A stretch of DNA of 62,884 nucleotides, taken from Bacillus sp. FJAT-42315. GTDB taxonomy: Bacteria; Bacillota; Bacilli; Bacillales; Domibacillaceae. The notes under the pieces were generated by a model. It worked only from the letters and a program-made list of their open reading frames with translations, did no database searches and was not told the DNA's origin. Every line of letters starts with the position of its first letter. The first letter of the stretch is position 1. This document shows, piece by piece, positions 39,130-47,973 of the stretch. The stretch covers positions 2,155,901 to 2,218,784 of the forward strand of contig NZ_KZ454941.1 of the NCBI RefSeq assembly GCF_002797375.1. Direction: 5' to 3'. The translations under genes and the position numbers were made by a program.

Positions 39130-39187
39130 ACCCTCACCTCATCATTATTTGTTGTTCCAATATTGCTTTCAATAGATTCGAATCGAT

Positions 39188-40291
39188 TTAATCAATGACT
39201 AGCTGTGCTATCGTTTCACGATGATCATAACTATTGCCTAATATCGCAGCAGCACGTCGAATGCGTTTGAAAAATAAATGCATATCATTTTCCCACGTAT
39301 AACCAATTCCTCCATGCATTTGAATGGCATCCCCTGCGATTTTGATTGAATGGGAGGATGCATATGATTTAGCAATTGAAACCGCTTCTGCCGCTTCTTT
39401 ATGATTCACATCCAGCGCCCACGCACTATAATCAATCGCTGCTTTCATACTTTCAATTTGTGTAAACATATCCGCAGCCATATGCTTCAATGCTTGAAAA
39501 GACCCTATTGCCACTCCAAATTGTTTTCGCTCTTTTAAATATTGCACAGTGGAGTGCATCATTCTTTCACTCGCCCCCGTTAATTCTGCAGCAAGCAATA
39601 ACGAAGCTATTCGTTTCAGTTCCTTCATCTTTTGGTTACCGACTCCCATTCCCTCTGCTAATACGATGGAAGATTGATCAAAAGCATAATCATGAAGTGC
39701 TACCTCATATAAAGGATACGTTTCATCTAAAGAATGATTGTTCTTAAAATTCAAACTACTGCTTTTGGCATCAATCAGAACCAATGTCTCTTCTTCTTGA
39801 CTGGAAAAACCACTGCCTAAAATTCGGATTGATGCAAGGATCAAGTCAGCATCTTTGGCAAAAGGGACTTCTTTGAGGATGCCGTTCGCAACATAATGAT
39901 TTTCACCTCTTTTTTCAACTACCGCTTCCGTGCTTGTCCACGCAATCGTAGGAAGTGCCGCCCCTATTTCAATATTTGCAACCGTTTTGGCTTGAATTTC
40001 ACTTGTGGACAATAAAGAATTAACCAAAGTCGCTTCAATATACGGATACGTTAACAATGCTCGTCCAGCTTCTTGTGCAAGAATTACTCCAGGAATCATC
40101 CCTTTATTTTCATCGCTAGCTAGATCGAACATGCTTAATATCCCTTGCTGAGCGATTAGTTTACGCATCTCTTGACTCATTTCACTCTTTTTTATAAAAT
40201 GACGAACCTGTTCAATTGTATTTTTTTCTTTCAGCATGTCCCGTATACTACGTTGCAACATTACTTCTTCATCGTTATAAGAAAAATCCAT
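39188..40291 (-). CDS. Acyl-CoA dehydrogenase, subunit B type
   Basis: A 367-residue acyl-CoA dehydrogenase of the shorter kind, with the C-terminal signature AIQMHGGIGYTWENDMHLFF seen in the beta-type partners of heteromeric dehydrogenases. ATG 40291 is chosen because GAGGTG lies 6 nt before it; GTG at 40300 is inside that site. It lies just upstream of the A-type gene (58 bp gap), which supports a heterotetramer. The substrate would be a CoA ester with an unusual, perhaps cyclic or branched acyl group, by analogy only. Confidence 0.9.
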   Translation of the reverse strand: MDFSYNDEEVMLQRSIRDMLKEKNTIEQVRHFIKKSEMSQEMRKLIAQQGILSMFDLASDENKGMIPGVILAQEAGRALLTYPYIEATLVNSLLSTSEIQAKTVANIEIGAALPTIAWTSTEAVVEKRGENHYVANGILKEVPFAKDADLILASIRILGSGFSSQEEETLVLIDAKSSSLNFKNNHSLDETYPLYEVALHDYAFDQSSIVLAEGMGVGNQKMKELKRIASLLLAAELTGASERMMHSTVQYLKERKQFGVAIGSFQALKHMAADMFTQIESMKAAIDYSAWALDVNHKEAAEAVSIAKSYASSHSIKIAGDAIQMHGGIGYTWENDMHLFFKRIRRAAAILGNSYDHRETIAQLVID

Positions 40292-40388
40292 TTGATTCAC
40301 CTCAACCCAATCATTTTTTTATTAGATGAATCACTCTTCCTTAGCATTCATTTCGCGGAAAAAGTGATCCTCCCCTTAAGAGTCTATC

Positions 40389-41594
40389 TCATGATTCGAT
40401 TCTTTCGATAATAAGGGCGGTTCCGGTCCCTCCCCCACCACTTACGGCAATTAACCCTCGCTTCTTTTCCTGTCTTTCTAGCTCATCAAGCATTGTAGCC
40501 ACGAGCATACCACCTGTAGCCCCTAGTGCATGTCCCATGGATATAGCGCCACCATTGACATTGATTTTTTCTACGTCAATATTCAAGTCACGTATATATT
40601 TCAAAACAGTCGCGGCAAAAGCTTCGTTATATTCAAAAAGGTCAATGTCTTCTACGGAAAGCTTGGTTTTCTCTAATACTTTTTCAGTAGCTGTTTGTCC
40701 ACCTGTCAATAGATATGGACTCGCTGCAGCATTCACCGCTCCGATAATTCTCGCTCTTGGCTTCATCTCTAAAGAATGCGCGGCTTCTTTATTCCCTACA
40801 AGTAGTAAGGAAGCCCCATCGGCTAAAGAGGGTGAGTTCCCTGCATGATGCAAATATTCAATTTTGTTTAATTCCGGGAAAGCTCGATAGATTTTGTCTT
40901 CGGCTTCCCCTACACCAAATTTAATAAAAGAAGGTGTAAGCTTCGATAATGTTTCTGTAGAGCTGTTTTCACGAATTAACTCATCATGATCGAGCAAAAG
41001 ATTTTTTTCATCATCATAAACAGGGACGAGGGAGCGAGAGAAACGATTGTTTCTTCTTGCTGCAGCTGCCCGCTCTTGAGATTGAACAGCATATTCATCT
41101 AGCTGACTTCGAGAAAAACCTTCTAAAGAGGCGATGATGTCAGCCGAAATGCCCATCTGCACAAATCCAGTTTGCACACGCACTTCTTCGTCAACAAACC
41201 AAGCACCCTTATCAGCGAACATAGGGACGCGTGAAACAGATTCGACCCCACCTGCTAACACCACATTTTCCATACGTGAGTGCGTTTTTAGCGCAGCCAT
41301 TCCTACCGCGTCCAAACCTGAAGCACAGAAACGATTGATCGTTACTCCACTTATGGATTCCGGCCATTCAGCATAAAGAGCGGAGATTTTAGCAATATTG
41401 GCTCCCTGATCATTCACTTGCGTCACACAGCCGAGAATAAGATCTTCTACTAGTGCCTTATCAAAAGAATGATGATTCTCCATAGCAGCAAGTAATTGTG
41501 AAACGAGCTTTATCGGTTTAACTGAAGCTAAAGACCCTTCTTTCTTTGCCATCCCCCTCGGTGTGCGAATTGCTTCGTAAATATAAGCATCCAT
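40389..41594 (-). CDS. Thiolase (FadA6-like acetyl-CoA acyltransferase)
   Basis: A 401-residue thiolase. The start IYEAIRTPRGMAKKEGSL resembles actinobacterial FadA6-type enzymes of sterol-ring degradation. The nucleophilic cysteine is present (NRFCASGLDAVG), as are NEAFAA and the histidine of NGGAISMGHALGATGG, though the usual Pro of GHPLG is Ala. The second catalytic cysteine, normally in C-x-GGGxG near the C-terminus, is serine here (AVSGGGGTGTALI; codon AGT). This may alter or reduce activity. It lies between the second ligase and the dehydrogenase pair in the same leftward series. Confidence 0.9.
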   Translation of the reverse strand: MDAYIYEAIRTPRGMAKKEGSLASVKPIKLVSQLLAAMENHHSFDKALVEDLILGCVTQVNDQGANIAKISALYAEWPESISGVTINRFCASGLDAVGMAALKTHSRMENVVLAGGVESVSRVPMFADKGAWFVDEEVRVQTGFVQMGISADIIASLEGFSRSQLDEYAVQSQERAAAARRNNRFSRSLVPVYDDEKNLLLDHDELIRENSSTETLSKLTPSFIKFGVGEAEDKIYRAFPELNKIEYLHHAGNSPSLADGASLLLVGNKEAAHSLEMKPRARIIGAVNAAASPYLLTGGQTATEKVLEKTKLSVEDIDLFEYNEAFAATVLKYIRDLNIDVEKINVNGGAISMGHALGATGGMLVATMLDELERQEKKRGLIAVSGGGGTGTALIIERIES

Positions 41595-41621
41595 TCGATA
41601 ATCACCACTCTCAAAATTTTG

Positions 41622-43349
41622 TTAGCGATACTCGATTTCTTGTTCTTCAAGCACTTGCTCACGCAAACGATGTTTCAATATTTTCCCTACAGGATTACGA
41701 GGAAACTCCTTATAAATTGTGATATATTCTGGAATCTTATAGGTTGCATAACCATTCTCTTTAAAAAATGTGAATATTTCTTCTAATCCAATGGTTTCCT
41801 CAAGGTTTTTCAACACAATACAAGCACAGGCTTTTTCCCCCATTACTTTATCAGGAACGCCGACGACTGAAACTTCTGCAATCTTTGGATGACTTTGCAA
41901 GAAGTATTCAACTTCTTCTGGAGATATATTAACTCCTCCACGAATAATAATATCCTTAGAACGCCCAACGAAACGATAGAACCGTTGAACCCCATCTACT
42001 TCAACAATTTCGAACAGATCTCCGGTACAGAAAAAGCCATCTTTATCGTATACTTTGCAGTTAAGGTCCTCTCTTTTCCAGTAGCCTTGTAGCACACTCG
42101 CGCCTTTAATCCGCATTTCACCCGGCATGCCGCTTTCCGTAATGATTTTTCCTGTCTCTACGTCCACAATTCTACTTTGAAAACGATGCGCGATTCTTGT
42201 GGACCACTCAAATCCTTCTACGCCAAAGCGCGGAAAGAAATTTGCACGCTGCTCAGAATTTGGAATGTCTCTCGGACCACTCATAAACGTTGCTCCTTCA
42301 TTCGAACCGAAATAATTGATAATATCAATGTCGAATTTTTCTTTCCATCCTCTTACCATCCAAGAAGAGAGTGGAGTGGACCCAGAACCAATAGCTCGCA
42401 AAGTTGAAAAATTCGCTTGCTTTAAGATAGCTTCATTATTCAGCATCATATTTAAGAGCGCTGGAGGAGCTAATGTATACGTTGCACGTTCAATTGCCAC
42501 TTGCTGCAAAAATGCCGGTAAGTCAAACGGATGGTGCATCATTAGCTTACTGCCAGCAATTAACCAAGGAACGAACATGCCGCCAATTCCCGCCATATTG
42601 ACCATTGGAAATGTATTGAGTAATATGTCTTCTTCTGTAAATTCCACGACATCAACAGAAGCGTATGCGGAAATCAACCATTCATTATGGCTCCTTGGAA
42701 CTCCTTTCGGTTTTCCTTCTGTACCAGATGTCCAACAAATCGTAAAAATATCATTGGCCGTAGATGGATTCGCAGTTATTTCTTGTTGCAGACATTCGAT
42801 ATCTTCCATTGATAACTCCGCTTGATCGATGGAGAGAACTTCTGTTGGAATAGCTTCGCCCCAAGCAAAAATCGTTTCGATCGTTGGCAATTTCGATCGC
42901 ATCTCTACAAATGTTTGCGCGGCATGGTAATTCAGAATACGTGACATGGTAAGTACAGCCTTTGCTTCAACAAAATTAAGAAGGGTTTCGTATTCGTGCT
43001 CTCGATATTGAACTGGTAATGGCGTTGCAATCGCACCAATTCGTAAAATAGCTAAATAAGAAATAACAATTTCAACTGTATTCGGCAATTGAACGGCAAT
43101 AATATCATCTTTCCGAATGCCATTTTTCATTAAAATAGCCGCTAGCCGATCTGCTTCATCACTGAGTTGTTGGTACGTGAGTCGTTTTGGTGCTTGATGA
43201 CAAATGGTTTCACGATTGAGGGGGTCAATAATGGCCTCAATATGCGGTCGATTATTTACGTGATGACGGAATATATCATAGATGGTCTCTGTTCCCCACC
43301 ATCCCTTTTCTTCATACTCTTTAATGATTTCTTTGCTTGCCAGTATCAT
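41622..43349 (-). CDS. AMP-forming acyl-CoA synthetase (second)
   Basis: An ANL ligase, 575 residues from ATG 43349, which follows GGGGGAG by 8 nt; the longer frame from 43442 lacks such a site. Motifs: ICWTSGTEGKPKGVPRSHNE (P-loop), FGSNEGATFMSG (A5), FCTGDLFEI (A7), VGRSKDIIIRGGVNISPEE (A8) and the catalytic lysine in PRNPVGKILKHRL. It is longer than the first ligase and closer to the 2,3-dihydroxybenzoate/short aromatic or cyclic-acid type only in general form; the substrate is unknown. It follows the carotenoid oxygenase gene after 53 bp. Confidence 0.92.
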   Translation of the reverse strand: MILASKEIIKEYEEKGWWGTETIYDIFRHHVNNRPHIEAIIDPLNRETICHQAPKRLTYQQLSDEADRLAAILMKNGIRKDDIIAVQLPNTVEIVISYLAILRIGAIATPLPVQYREHEYETLLNFVEAKAVLTMSRILNYHAAQTFVEMRSKLPTIETIFAWGEAIPTEVLSIDQAELSMEDIECLQQEITANPSTANDIFTICWTSGTEGKPKGVPRSHNEWLISAYASVDVVEFTEEDILLNTFPMVNMAGIGGMFVPWLIAGSKLMMHHPFDLPAFLQQVAIERATYTLAPPALLNMMLNNEAILKQANFSTLRAIGSGSTPLSSWMVRGWKEKFDIDIINYFGSNEGATFMSGPRDIPNSEQRANFFPRFGVEGFEWSTRIAHRFQSRIVDVETGKIITESGMPGEMRIKGASVLQGYWKREDLNCKVYDKDGFFCTGDLFEIVEVDGVQRFYRFVGRSKDIIIRGGVNISPEEVEYFLQSHPKIAEVSVVGVPDKVMGEKACACIVLKNLEETIGLEEIFTFFKENGYATYKIPEYITIYKEFPRNPVGKILKHRLREQVLEEQEIEYR

Positions 43350-43402
43350 TTCCGTTTCTCCCCCTTTAGCTATGCAAGTTTCTATTAGCCGATCCGTCTG
43401 CT

Positions 43403-44827
43403 TTATGCATCTTCCTTGTAGAAATTCTCCCCAGAAATCCACGTTGCATGGAAGCCCATCGGAACCCGTTGCGGCAGCGCAATTCTAGCAATTGGCTCCA
43501 GTTCGAAATGCTGTGCATCTAAGATGATCAACTCGGATTTATTTTCTTGTTCATTGTAAATATAAGAAAGGATATACCCATCATCTTCTGATTTGGCATT
43601 TTTCTTTGGCGCGAATGCTGCTTCCGTTCCATAGTGCTGAGGGGCGAATAGATGCTTTTTCGAGGCGCCGGTCCATGTGTCATATTTGACTAAACCCGTA
43701 AATTTTAGCGTAACCGCTGAATCAATATAAACATTGTATGAATAGCGCCCTTTTCGTCCCAGGTAATTTAAGTTGGTGACCGGGAACTCTGTATTCATAT
43801 CGCAAAGTTCTCCTTCTTTTACTGCTCCAGTTTTTGTATTTAAACGCCAGTAGTGCAATTGCGCATTCAACTGTAAGAATTGCATCATCCGTTCGATATC
43901 GCTTTCGCCCGCATTCTTTGGCGGCTCTGGCTCTTTTACCCGACAACCGATAAGGACAATTTCATCGCCTTCTTCCCATGCATTGATTGTATGATAGATA
44001 TAGCAAGGATCTGCTTCGTACCAGCGAATATCTTCCGAAGCACCGTATCTTGGAATCACACCAAAACGACTAGGCATATCACGATAGAACTCTACCTTAT
44101 AGCGCCCTTTTTTCAACGCTTCTGGATTATTAAATAATGGCAAATCCATTAAAATTGAATAATTTTCTGTAATCCACATATCATGAGGATTTCGTGGTCC
44201 AGGCAATTCGATCGGCACACTGTGTACATTTTTTCCATCTGCTGAAACAACACCATACATCATATATGGAAATTTTATCCCATAGTCAAAGAAAATAAAT
44301 TCACCCGTATTTTCATCGACTTTTGAATGGGCAGAAACGCTTGATTTTAATTGACCATTAAAATTTTCTACTCCAATCGTTTCCAATGTTTTCGCATCAA
44401 TGCGGTAGGGCTCACCGGAAATGTACCAAAGACTGAGCAGATTATTATTATGATAGACAACATCCGTATTGGAAGTGTTTTTCAACCTTTCAAAACTTGG
44501 ATTTTTTGATATGTCTTCCATTAGCCCAACCCATTCAGATTTCTTCGCTTGATCTTCATGCTGATAACCTTTTGTTTGAACATAACGGTTTCGATAACTC
44601 ACTTTTCCATCTTTAATATAGACAGCATGTAACATCCCATCTCCGTCAAACCAATGATGGCGCCCCATCGGCTCATACTTTGGATTCGGACCATTACGGA
44701 CATACGCACCACTAAAGTCAGTAGGGATTTCGCCTTCAATCACCTGTAGTTCCTCTATGAATAGTTCTTCATCAATCGGTGCATATAATGGGGCTTGTAA
44801 ATAAGGATTTAATTCCACTTTACTCAT
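43403..44827 (-). CDS. Carotenoid cleavage oxygenase family protein
   Basis: A 474-residue member of the RPE65/apocarotenoid/lignostilbene dioxygenase family, which uses Fe(II) and O2 to split a C=C bond into two carbonyls. The N-terminal signature GAYVRNGPNPKYEPMGRHHW and DGDGMLHAVYIKDG is canonical. Four iron-binding histidines are visible: in SVSAHSKVDE, NPHDMWITENY, IYHTINAWEEG and MGFHATWISG. It starts with ATG behind AAAAGGAG and overlaps the upstream flavoprotein stop by 1 bp (TGATG). No carotenoid or retinoid biosynthesis gene is near, so a catabolic role on an apocarotenoid, stilbenoid or similar alkene is inferred. Confidence 0.94.
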   Translation of the reverse strand: MSKVELNPYLQAPLYAPIDEELFIEELQVIEGEIPTDFSGAYVRNGPNPKYEPMGRHHWFDGDGMLHAVYIKDGKVSYRNRYVQTKGYQHEDQAKKSEWVGLMEDISKNPSFERLKNTSNTDVVYHNNNLLSLWYISGEPYRIDAKTLETIGVENFNGQLKSSVSAHSKVDENTGEFIFFDYGIKFPYMMYGVVSADGKNVHSVPIELPGPRNPHDMWITENYSILMDLPLFNNPEALKKGRYKVEFYRDMPSRFGVIPRYGASEDIRWYEADPCYIYHTINAWEEGDEIVLIGCRVKEPEPPKNAGESDIERMMQFLQLNAQLHYWRLNTKTGAVKEGELCDMNTEFPVTNLNYLGRKGRYSYNVYIDSAVTLKFTGLVKYDTWTGASKKHLFAPQHYGTEAAFAPKKNAKSEDDGYILSYIYNEQENKSELIILDAQHFELEPIARIALPQRVPMGFHATWISGENFYKEDA

Positions 44828-45822
44828 CAGATTCGCTCCTTTTCACTGTTTTTCCATTGGTTGTTTGTATTTAATTCCATTTGTGCTTCTTTATATTCTC
44901 GTTGTAAATGTTGAATAATTTCGGCAGCGGGTTGAACGCTTTGAATGACTCCCACCCCATGTCCGGCCGACCAAATATCACGCCAAGCTTTTGTGTCACT
45001 TTGTGGATTACTAAAATCAATCGAATCCTTCGGTGTTAACTCTTCAGGTACCAGACCTGCTTTTACAACACTCGGAATCAGCATGTTCGCATGAACGCCC
45101 GTGAAGGCATTCGTCAATAAAATATCGTCAAACTCCGCCTCTACAACCATCTCTTTATATTCTTGCTGCGCCAGGCTTTCTGCAGCTGGAATAAAAGAAG
45201 TTCCCATGTAAACAAGATCGGCTCCAAGCGCTTGAGCGGCTAAAATACCTTTTCCGCTAGATATGCCTCCTGCAAGGACAATGACCCCATCCCAGAATTG
45301 ACGCACTGCTTCTACAAAAGCAAAGCCTGCCATCGCTCCTGTATGACCGCCGGCTCCAGCGCTGACAAGGATTAAACCATCCACTCCTGCTTGCGCGGCT
45401 TTCTTCGCGAATTTCACAGAGTTCACATCAGCAAATACGTATCCACCATAACTATGGACCACTTCCACCACGCGAGCTGGACTTCCTAATGCCGTTATCA
45501 CAATGGGAGGTTCATAGTGGATTAACAGCTCCAATTCTTGTTGCAAACGATCATATGAACTGTGTGCAATTATATTTACTGCCCACGGAGCAATTTTTTG
45601 GCCATTATTTTTCCTTTCTTCTAATGACCCTTTAATTGTTTTCATCCAATCTTCCAATTGCTCGATTGTTCGGGCATTCGGTGCTGGAAAAGCACTCATT
45701 ACACCACTTTTACAACAAGCCGTCACTAATTCCGTACCTGATACTAGAAACATAGGCGCCGATATAACCGGCAGTACTGTTTGATCCCCGATTCTTTTCA
45801 AAATCAATTCTTTATCCCTCAA
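44827..45822 (-). CDS. Nitronate monooxygenase-like FMN protein
   Basis: A 331-residue TIM-barrel flavoprotein of the nitronate monooxygenase/2-nitropropane dioxygenase family. The FMN and catalytic region SAGAGGHTGAMAGFAFV includes the family histidine, and VLAGGISSGKGILAAQALGA, then VYMGTSF, binds phosphate. Members near acyl-CoA genes often are not nitronate enzymes; IpdC of the actinobacterial sterol pathway is an example of the fold acting as a CoA-ester oxidoreductase. The first gene of the leftward operon; it starts with TTG after GGAGGAG, about 36 nt downstream of the predicted sigma-54 start site. Confidence 0.9.
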   Translation of the reverse strand: MRDKELILKRIGDQTVLPVISAPMFLVSGTELVTACCKSGVMSAFPAPNARTIEQLEDWMKTIKGSLEERKNNGQKIAPWAVNIIAHSSYDRLQQELELLIHYEPPIVITALGSPARVVEVVHSYGGYVFADVNSVKFAKKAAQAGVDGLILVSAGAGGHTGAMAGFAFVEAVRQFWDGVIVLAGGISSGKGILAAQALGADLVYMGTSFIPAAESLAQQEYKEMVVEAEFDDILLTNAFTGVHANMLIPSVVKAGLVPEELTPKDSIDFSNPQSDTKAWRDIWSAGHGVGVIQSVQPAAEIIQHLQREYKEAQMELNTNNQWKNSEKERI

Positions 45823-45868
45823 AAAAATCTCCTCCTATCTGATTCAAGCCCTTTCACAGTGAATAAAT

Positions 45869-45885
45869 TGCAATTACCATGCCAA
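45869..45885 (-). promoter_or_regulatory. Sigma-54 (SigL) promoter, leftward
   Basis: On the minus strand TTGGCAT-GGTAA-TTGCA matches the -24/-12 consensus TTGGCAC-N5-TTGCA at all but one position. The GG (45883-45882) and GC (45871-45870) doublets are separated by exactly 10 nt. It lies 47 bp before the start codon of the flavoprotein gene. Confidence 0.88.
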
Positions 45886-45951
45886 CATCAAAAAACGGCT
45901 ACTATCGCAAAACAACCTTCTTTTTGATTACTTTTATAATCAACTCTTTCT

Positions 45952-45977
45952 ATTCCGATTCGATTTCGAATCAGAAT
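45952..45977. promoter_or_regulatory. Dyad upstream activating sequence between divergent promoters
   Basis: ATTCCGATTCG and CGAATCAGAAT form an inverted repeat with 10 of 11 matches. The core CGATTC-N6-GAATCA (45956-45973) recurs with identical half-sites and spacing at 48017-48034, upstream of the sigma-54 activator gene. It lies about 70 bp from the leftward and 48 bp from the rightward -24 element, right for an enhancer used by both. Confidence 0.75.
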
Positions 45978-46022
45978 ATGACTTTATCTCATTAAAAGAC
46001 GATGTTAACGCGATCTAAAGGC

Positions 46023-46039
46023 TTGGTATACTTTTTGCA
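46023..46039 (+). promoter_or_regulatory. Sigma-54 (SigL) promoter, rightward
   Basis: TTGGTAT-ACTTT-TTGCA has GG (46025-46026) and GC (46037-46038) doublets with the obligatory 10-nt spacing. It is a weaker match than the leftward one in the -24 block. The first rightward gene starts at 46092. Confidence 0.78.
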
Positions 46040-46091
46040 TATTATTACCTAGAAACAAAAATGACTATGGAATAATAAGGGGGACAATGCG

Positions 46092-46400
46092 ATGTTATTT
46101 TTTATCCGTGCATCAGTTCATCAAAAAGAACTATCAAATGAGGAGCTCTGGGCATTATGGGAAAAGGAAATAACTGTTGCTCGAAAAGCAATGGAACACA
46201 AAAAAATAATAAGTGCTTATAAAATTGCTGGACGGAAAGAAGTCATATTAATTTATCGAGCTGATTCACATGATGAATTAGATCGTGTTTTTACTGCACA
46301 ACTGCCATTAGCTAATTATTTAACCATTCAGGAAATGACCCCAATTCGGCCGTACCTTGAGTTTGCAGAAGATGTTATTGACCGATGGAGCAAAAAATAA
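46092..46400 (+). CDS. Muconolactone delta-isomerase-like protein
   Basis: A 102-residue ferredoxin-like protein of the muconolactone isomerase family (start MLFFIRASV, tail IRPYLEFAEDVIDRW). True muconolactone isomerases act in the catechol branch of the beta-ketoadipate pathway, but no other gene of that pathway is present. It may instead shift a double bond in, or open, another lactone or enone of this pathway. GGGGG lies 8 nt before the ATG. It is the first gene of the rightward operon behind the sigma-54 promoter and is 24 bp before the hydrolase gene. Confidence 0.82.
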   Translation: MLFFIRASVHQKELSNEELWALWEKEITVARKAMEHKKIISAYKIAGRKEVILIYRADSHDELDRVFTAQLPLANYLTIQEMTPIRPYLEFAEDVIDRWSKK

Positions 46401-46424
46401 AGCCATTGTTTGAGGAGGAATAGG

Positions 46425-47342
46425 ATGAAAATCGAAAAAATTACGTATATGAGTGATGGGATTGCATGCAGTGGATTGCTTTATATTCCAGCTGGAGAAG
46501 ATACAGCAACGTATCCAGCTGTCGTGATGGCACATGGATTTAGTCTTGTAAAAGAGGCTTACTTACCGAAGTATGCGGAAAAGTTTGCGGAGGCTGGATT
46601 GGTTACACTCATTATCGACTATCGTAACTTTGGAGAAAGTGAAAGGGAAAACCGGCAGCATATGGATCCTCTAGAGCAGATTAAAGATTATCGACATGCG
46701 ATTTCATGGGTTTCATCACATCCAAATGTAAAGGAAGATCAAATTGGGATTTGGGGGACCTCTTATAGTGGGGGACATGTTTTACAAGTAGGTGCACTCG
46801 ATCGTCGTGTTAAAGCAATTGTTTCACAAGTCCCAACCATTCGCGGTTGGATCGGTATGGAGAAAAAAATGGGCAAAGAAAATATGGGTGCCTACATCAA
46901 AAAGCTGATTGCCTACCGTACAGAACGCTATGCCGGCGCTCCAGTTGAACATATTCCTGTTGTCAGCAAAGATCATCAAAACTGTGCACAAACACATCCT
47001 GAAGCATACCCATGGTTTACGAAAATGTCTGAAGAGGTGGCTCCTACTTGGAAAAACTATATTACACTCGAATCTATGGAACATTATTTGGAATACTTTC
47101 CGGCTGCTAATATAGACATCATTTCACCAACGCCACTGATGATGATTGTTGCAACAGAAGATGGGATTACACCGCCCGACGCAGCTATTGAAGTGTTTCA
47201 TTCGAAAGCCAAGGAGCCTAAAAAACTTGTAAAATTACCAAAAGGTCATTTCGATGTTTACAATGGTGAAACATTTGAGGCTGCACAACAAGCTGCTACA
47301 AGCTGGTTCGTAGAGCATTTATGCAAAGGAGTGGGACAATGA
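46425..47342 (+). CDS. Alpha/beta hydrolase (dienelactone-hydrolase/YcjY-like)
   Basis: A 305-residue alpha/beta hydrolase. The early segment YPAVVMAHGFSLVKEAYLPK carries the oxyanion-hole HG, the nucleophile serine is in WGTSYSGGH (GxSxG), and a late ATEDGITPPDAA and PKGHFDVY contain the likely acid and histidine. Such enzymes cleave esters, lactones or C-C bonds of diketones. ATG 46425 follows GAGGAGG by 6 nt; the TTG at 46410 lies upstream of that site. Its stop overlaps the next start (ATGA), so translation is coupled. Confidence 0.9.
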   Translation: MKIEKITYMSDGIACSGLLYIPAGEDTATYPAVVMAHGFSLVKEAYLPKYAEKFAEAGLVTLIIDYRNFGESERENRQHMDPLEQIKDYRHAISWVSSHPNVKEDQIGIWGTSYSGGHVLQVGALDRRVKAIVSQVPTIRGWIGMEKKMGKENMGAYIKKLIAYRTERYAGAPVEHIPVVSKDHQNCAQTHPEAYPWFTKMSEEVAPTWKNYITLESMEHYLEYFPAANIDIISPTPLMMIVATEDGITPPDAAIEVFHSKAKEPKKLVKLPKGHFDVYNGETFEAAQQAATSWFVEHLCKGVGQ

Positions 47343-47797
47343 CTCTTCCAGCATATATCAAACCCACTGTTGAAGACTGGCTTATAAAATTCCATTTTTC
47401 TACCCACACGAAGGTTCGAGTTTGTGAAACAGACTTATTTGGCCATGTAAACAATACAAGTTACAGTCTATACTTTGAACAAGGACGTGCTGATTACCTC
47501 GAGCATTTTGGGTTCTATGATTGCGGACTAATGTTTGTCGTTGGCGATATATATTGCCATTTCCACCGTGAAGCCTATGTGCGTGATGAATTAATCATCA
47601 AAGTAAGAACCTCCAAATTTGGAACAAAGTCTTTCACTTTGGAAAGCGCAATCCTGCGAAAATCAACAGGTGAACTGATTGCATCCAATTGGACAACGCT
47701 TATCTTAATGGATAGTGACACCAAAAAAACCATCGCCCTGTCTGATTTCATTAAAGAATCAATACGAGAATTAGAAAAAGATGAATCTCTAGTTTAA
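47339..47797 (+). CDS. Hotdog-fold acyl-CoA thioesterase (YbgC/4HBT type)
   Basis: A 152-residue thioesterase. RVCETDLFGHVNNTSYSLYF contains the catalytic Asp and the GHVNN signature of 4-hydroxybenzoyl-CoA thioesterase-like enzymes. It hydrolyses acyl-CoA and may release a dead-end product or recycle CoA. ATG 47339 overlaps the hydrolase stop and has AAAGGAG 7 nt before it; the earlier TTG at 47321 is not supported. It is the last gene of the rightward operon, closed by the terminator at 47820-47866. Confidence 0.9.
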   Translation: MTLPAYIKPTVEDWLIKFHFSTHTKVRVCETDLFGHVNNTSYSLYFEQGRADYLEHFGFYDCGLMFVVGDIYCHFHREAYVRDELIIKVRTSKFGTKSFTLESAILRKSTGELIASNWTTLILMDSDTKKTIALSDFIKESIRELEKDESLV

Positions 47798-47819
47798 TAG
47801 CATTCAAAAAAGAATACAT

Positions 47820-47866
47820 AGAAAAAGCGTGATTTGAAAAAAGACTAATCAAAACACGCTTTTTCT
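47820..47866 (+). terminator. Terminator of the rightward catabolic operon
   Basis: AGAAAAAGCGTG pairs perfectly with CACGCTTTTTCT across a 23-nt loop (with extra pairing TTTGA/TCAAA inside). The T-run lies in the descending arm. It separates the operon from the activator gene. Confidence 0.85.
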
Positions 47867-47973
47867 AAATTCAATTGAATCATCCTTTTGTAATGAATCC
47901 AACAGCTATCCAAGATAATAAATCCACTTTTCATCCTTCTTTTTTATTAAATACTTCCACTCCACAAAAAGAA

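Noticed and set aside
39170-39185. GATTCGAATC palindrome between the two dehydrogenase genes as a further activator site
   Set aside because: The half-sites are similar to the CGATTC-N6-GAATCA dyad, but there is no 6-nt spacer and no sigma-54 promoter nearby.
46092-46400. A complete beta-ketoadipate pathway around the muconolactone-isomerase-like gene
   Set aside because: No catechol dioxygenase, muconate cycloisomerase, enol-lactonase or CoA-transferase gene is present in the window.
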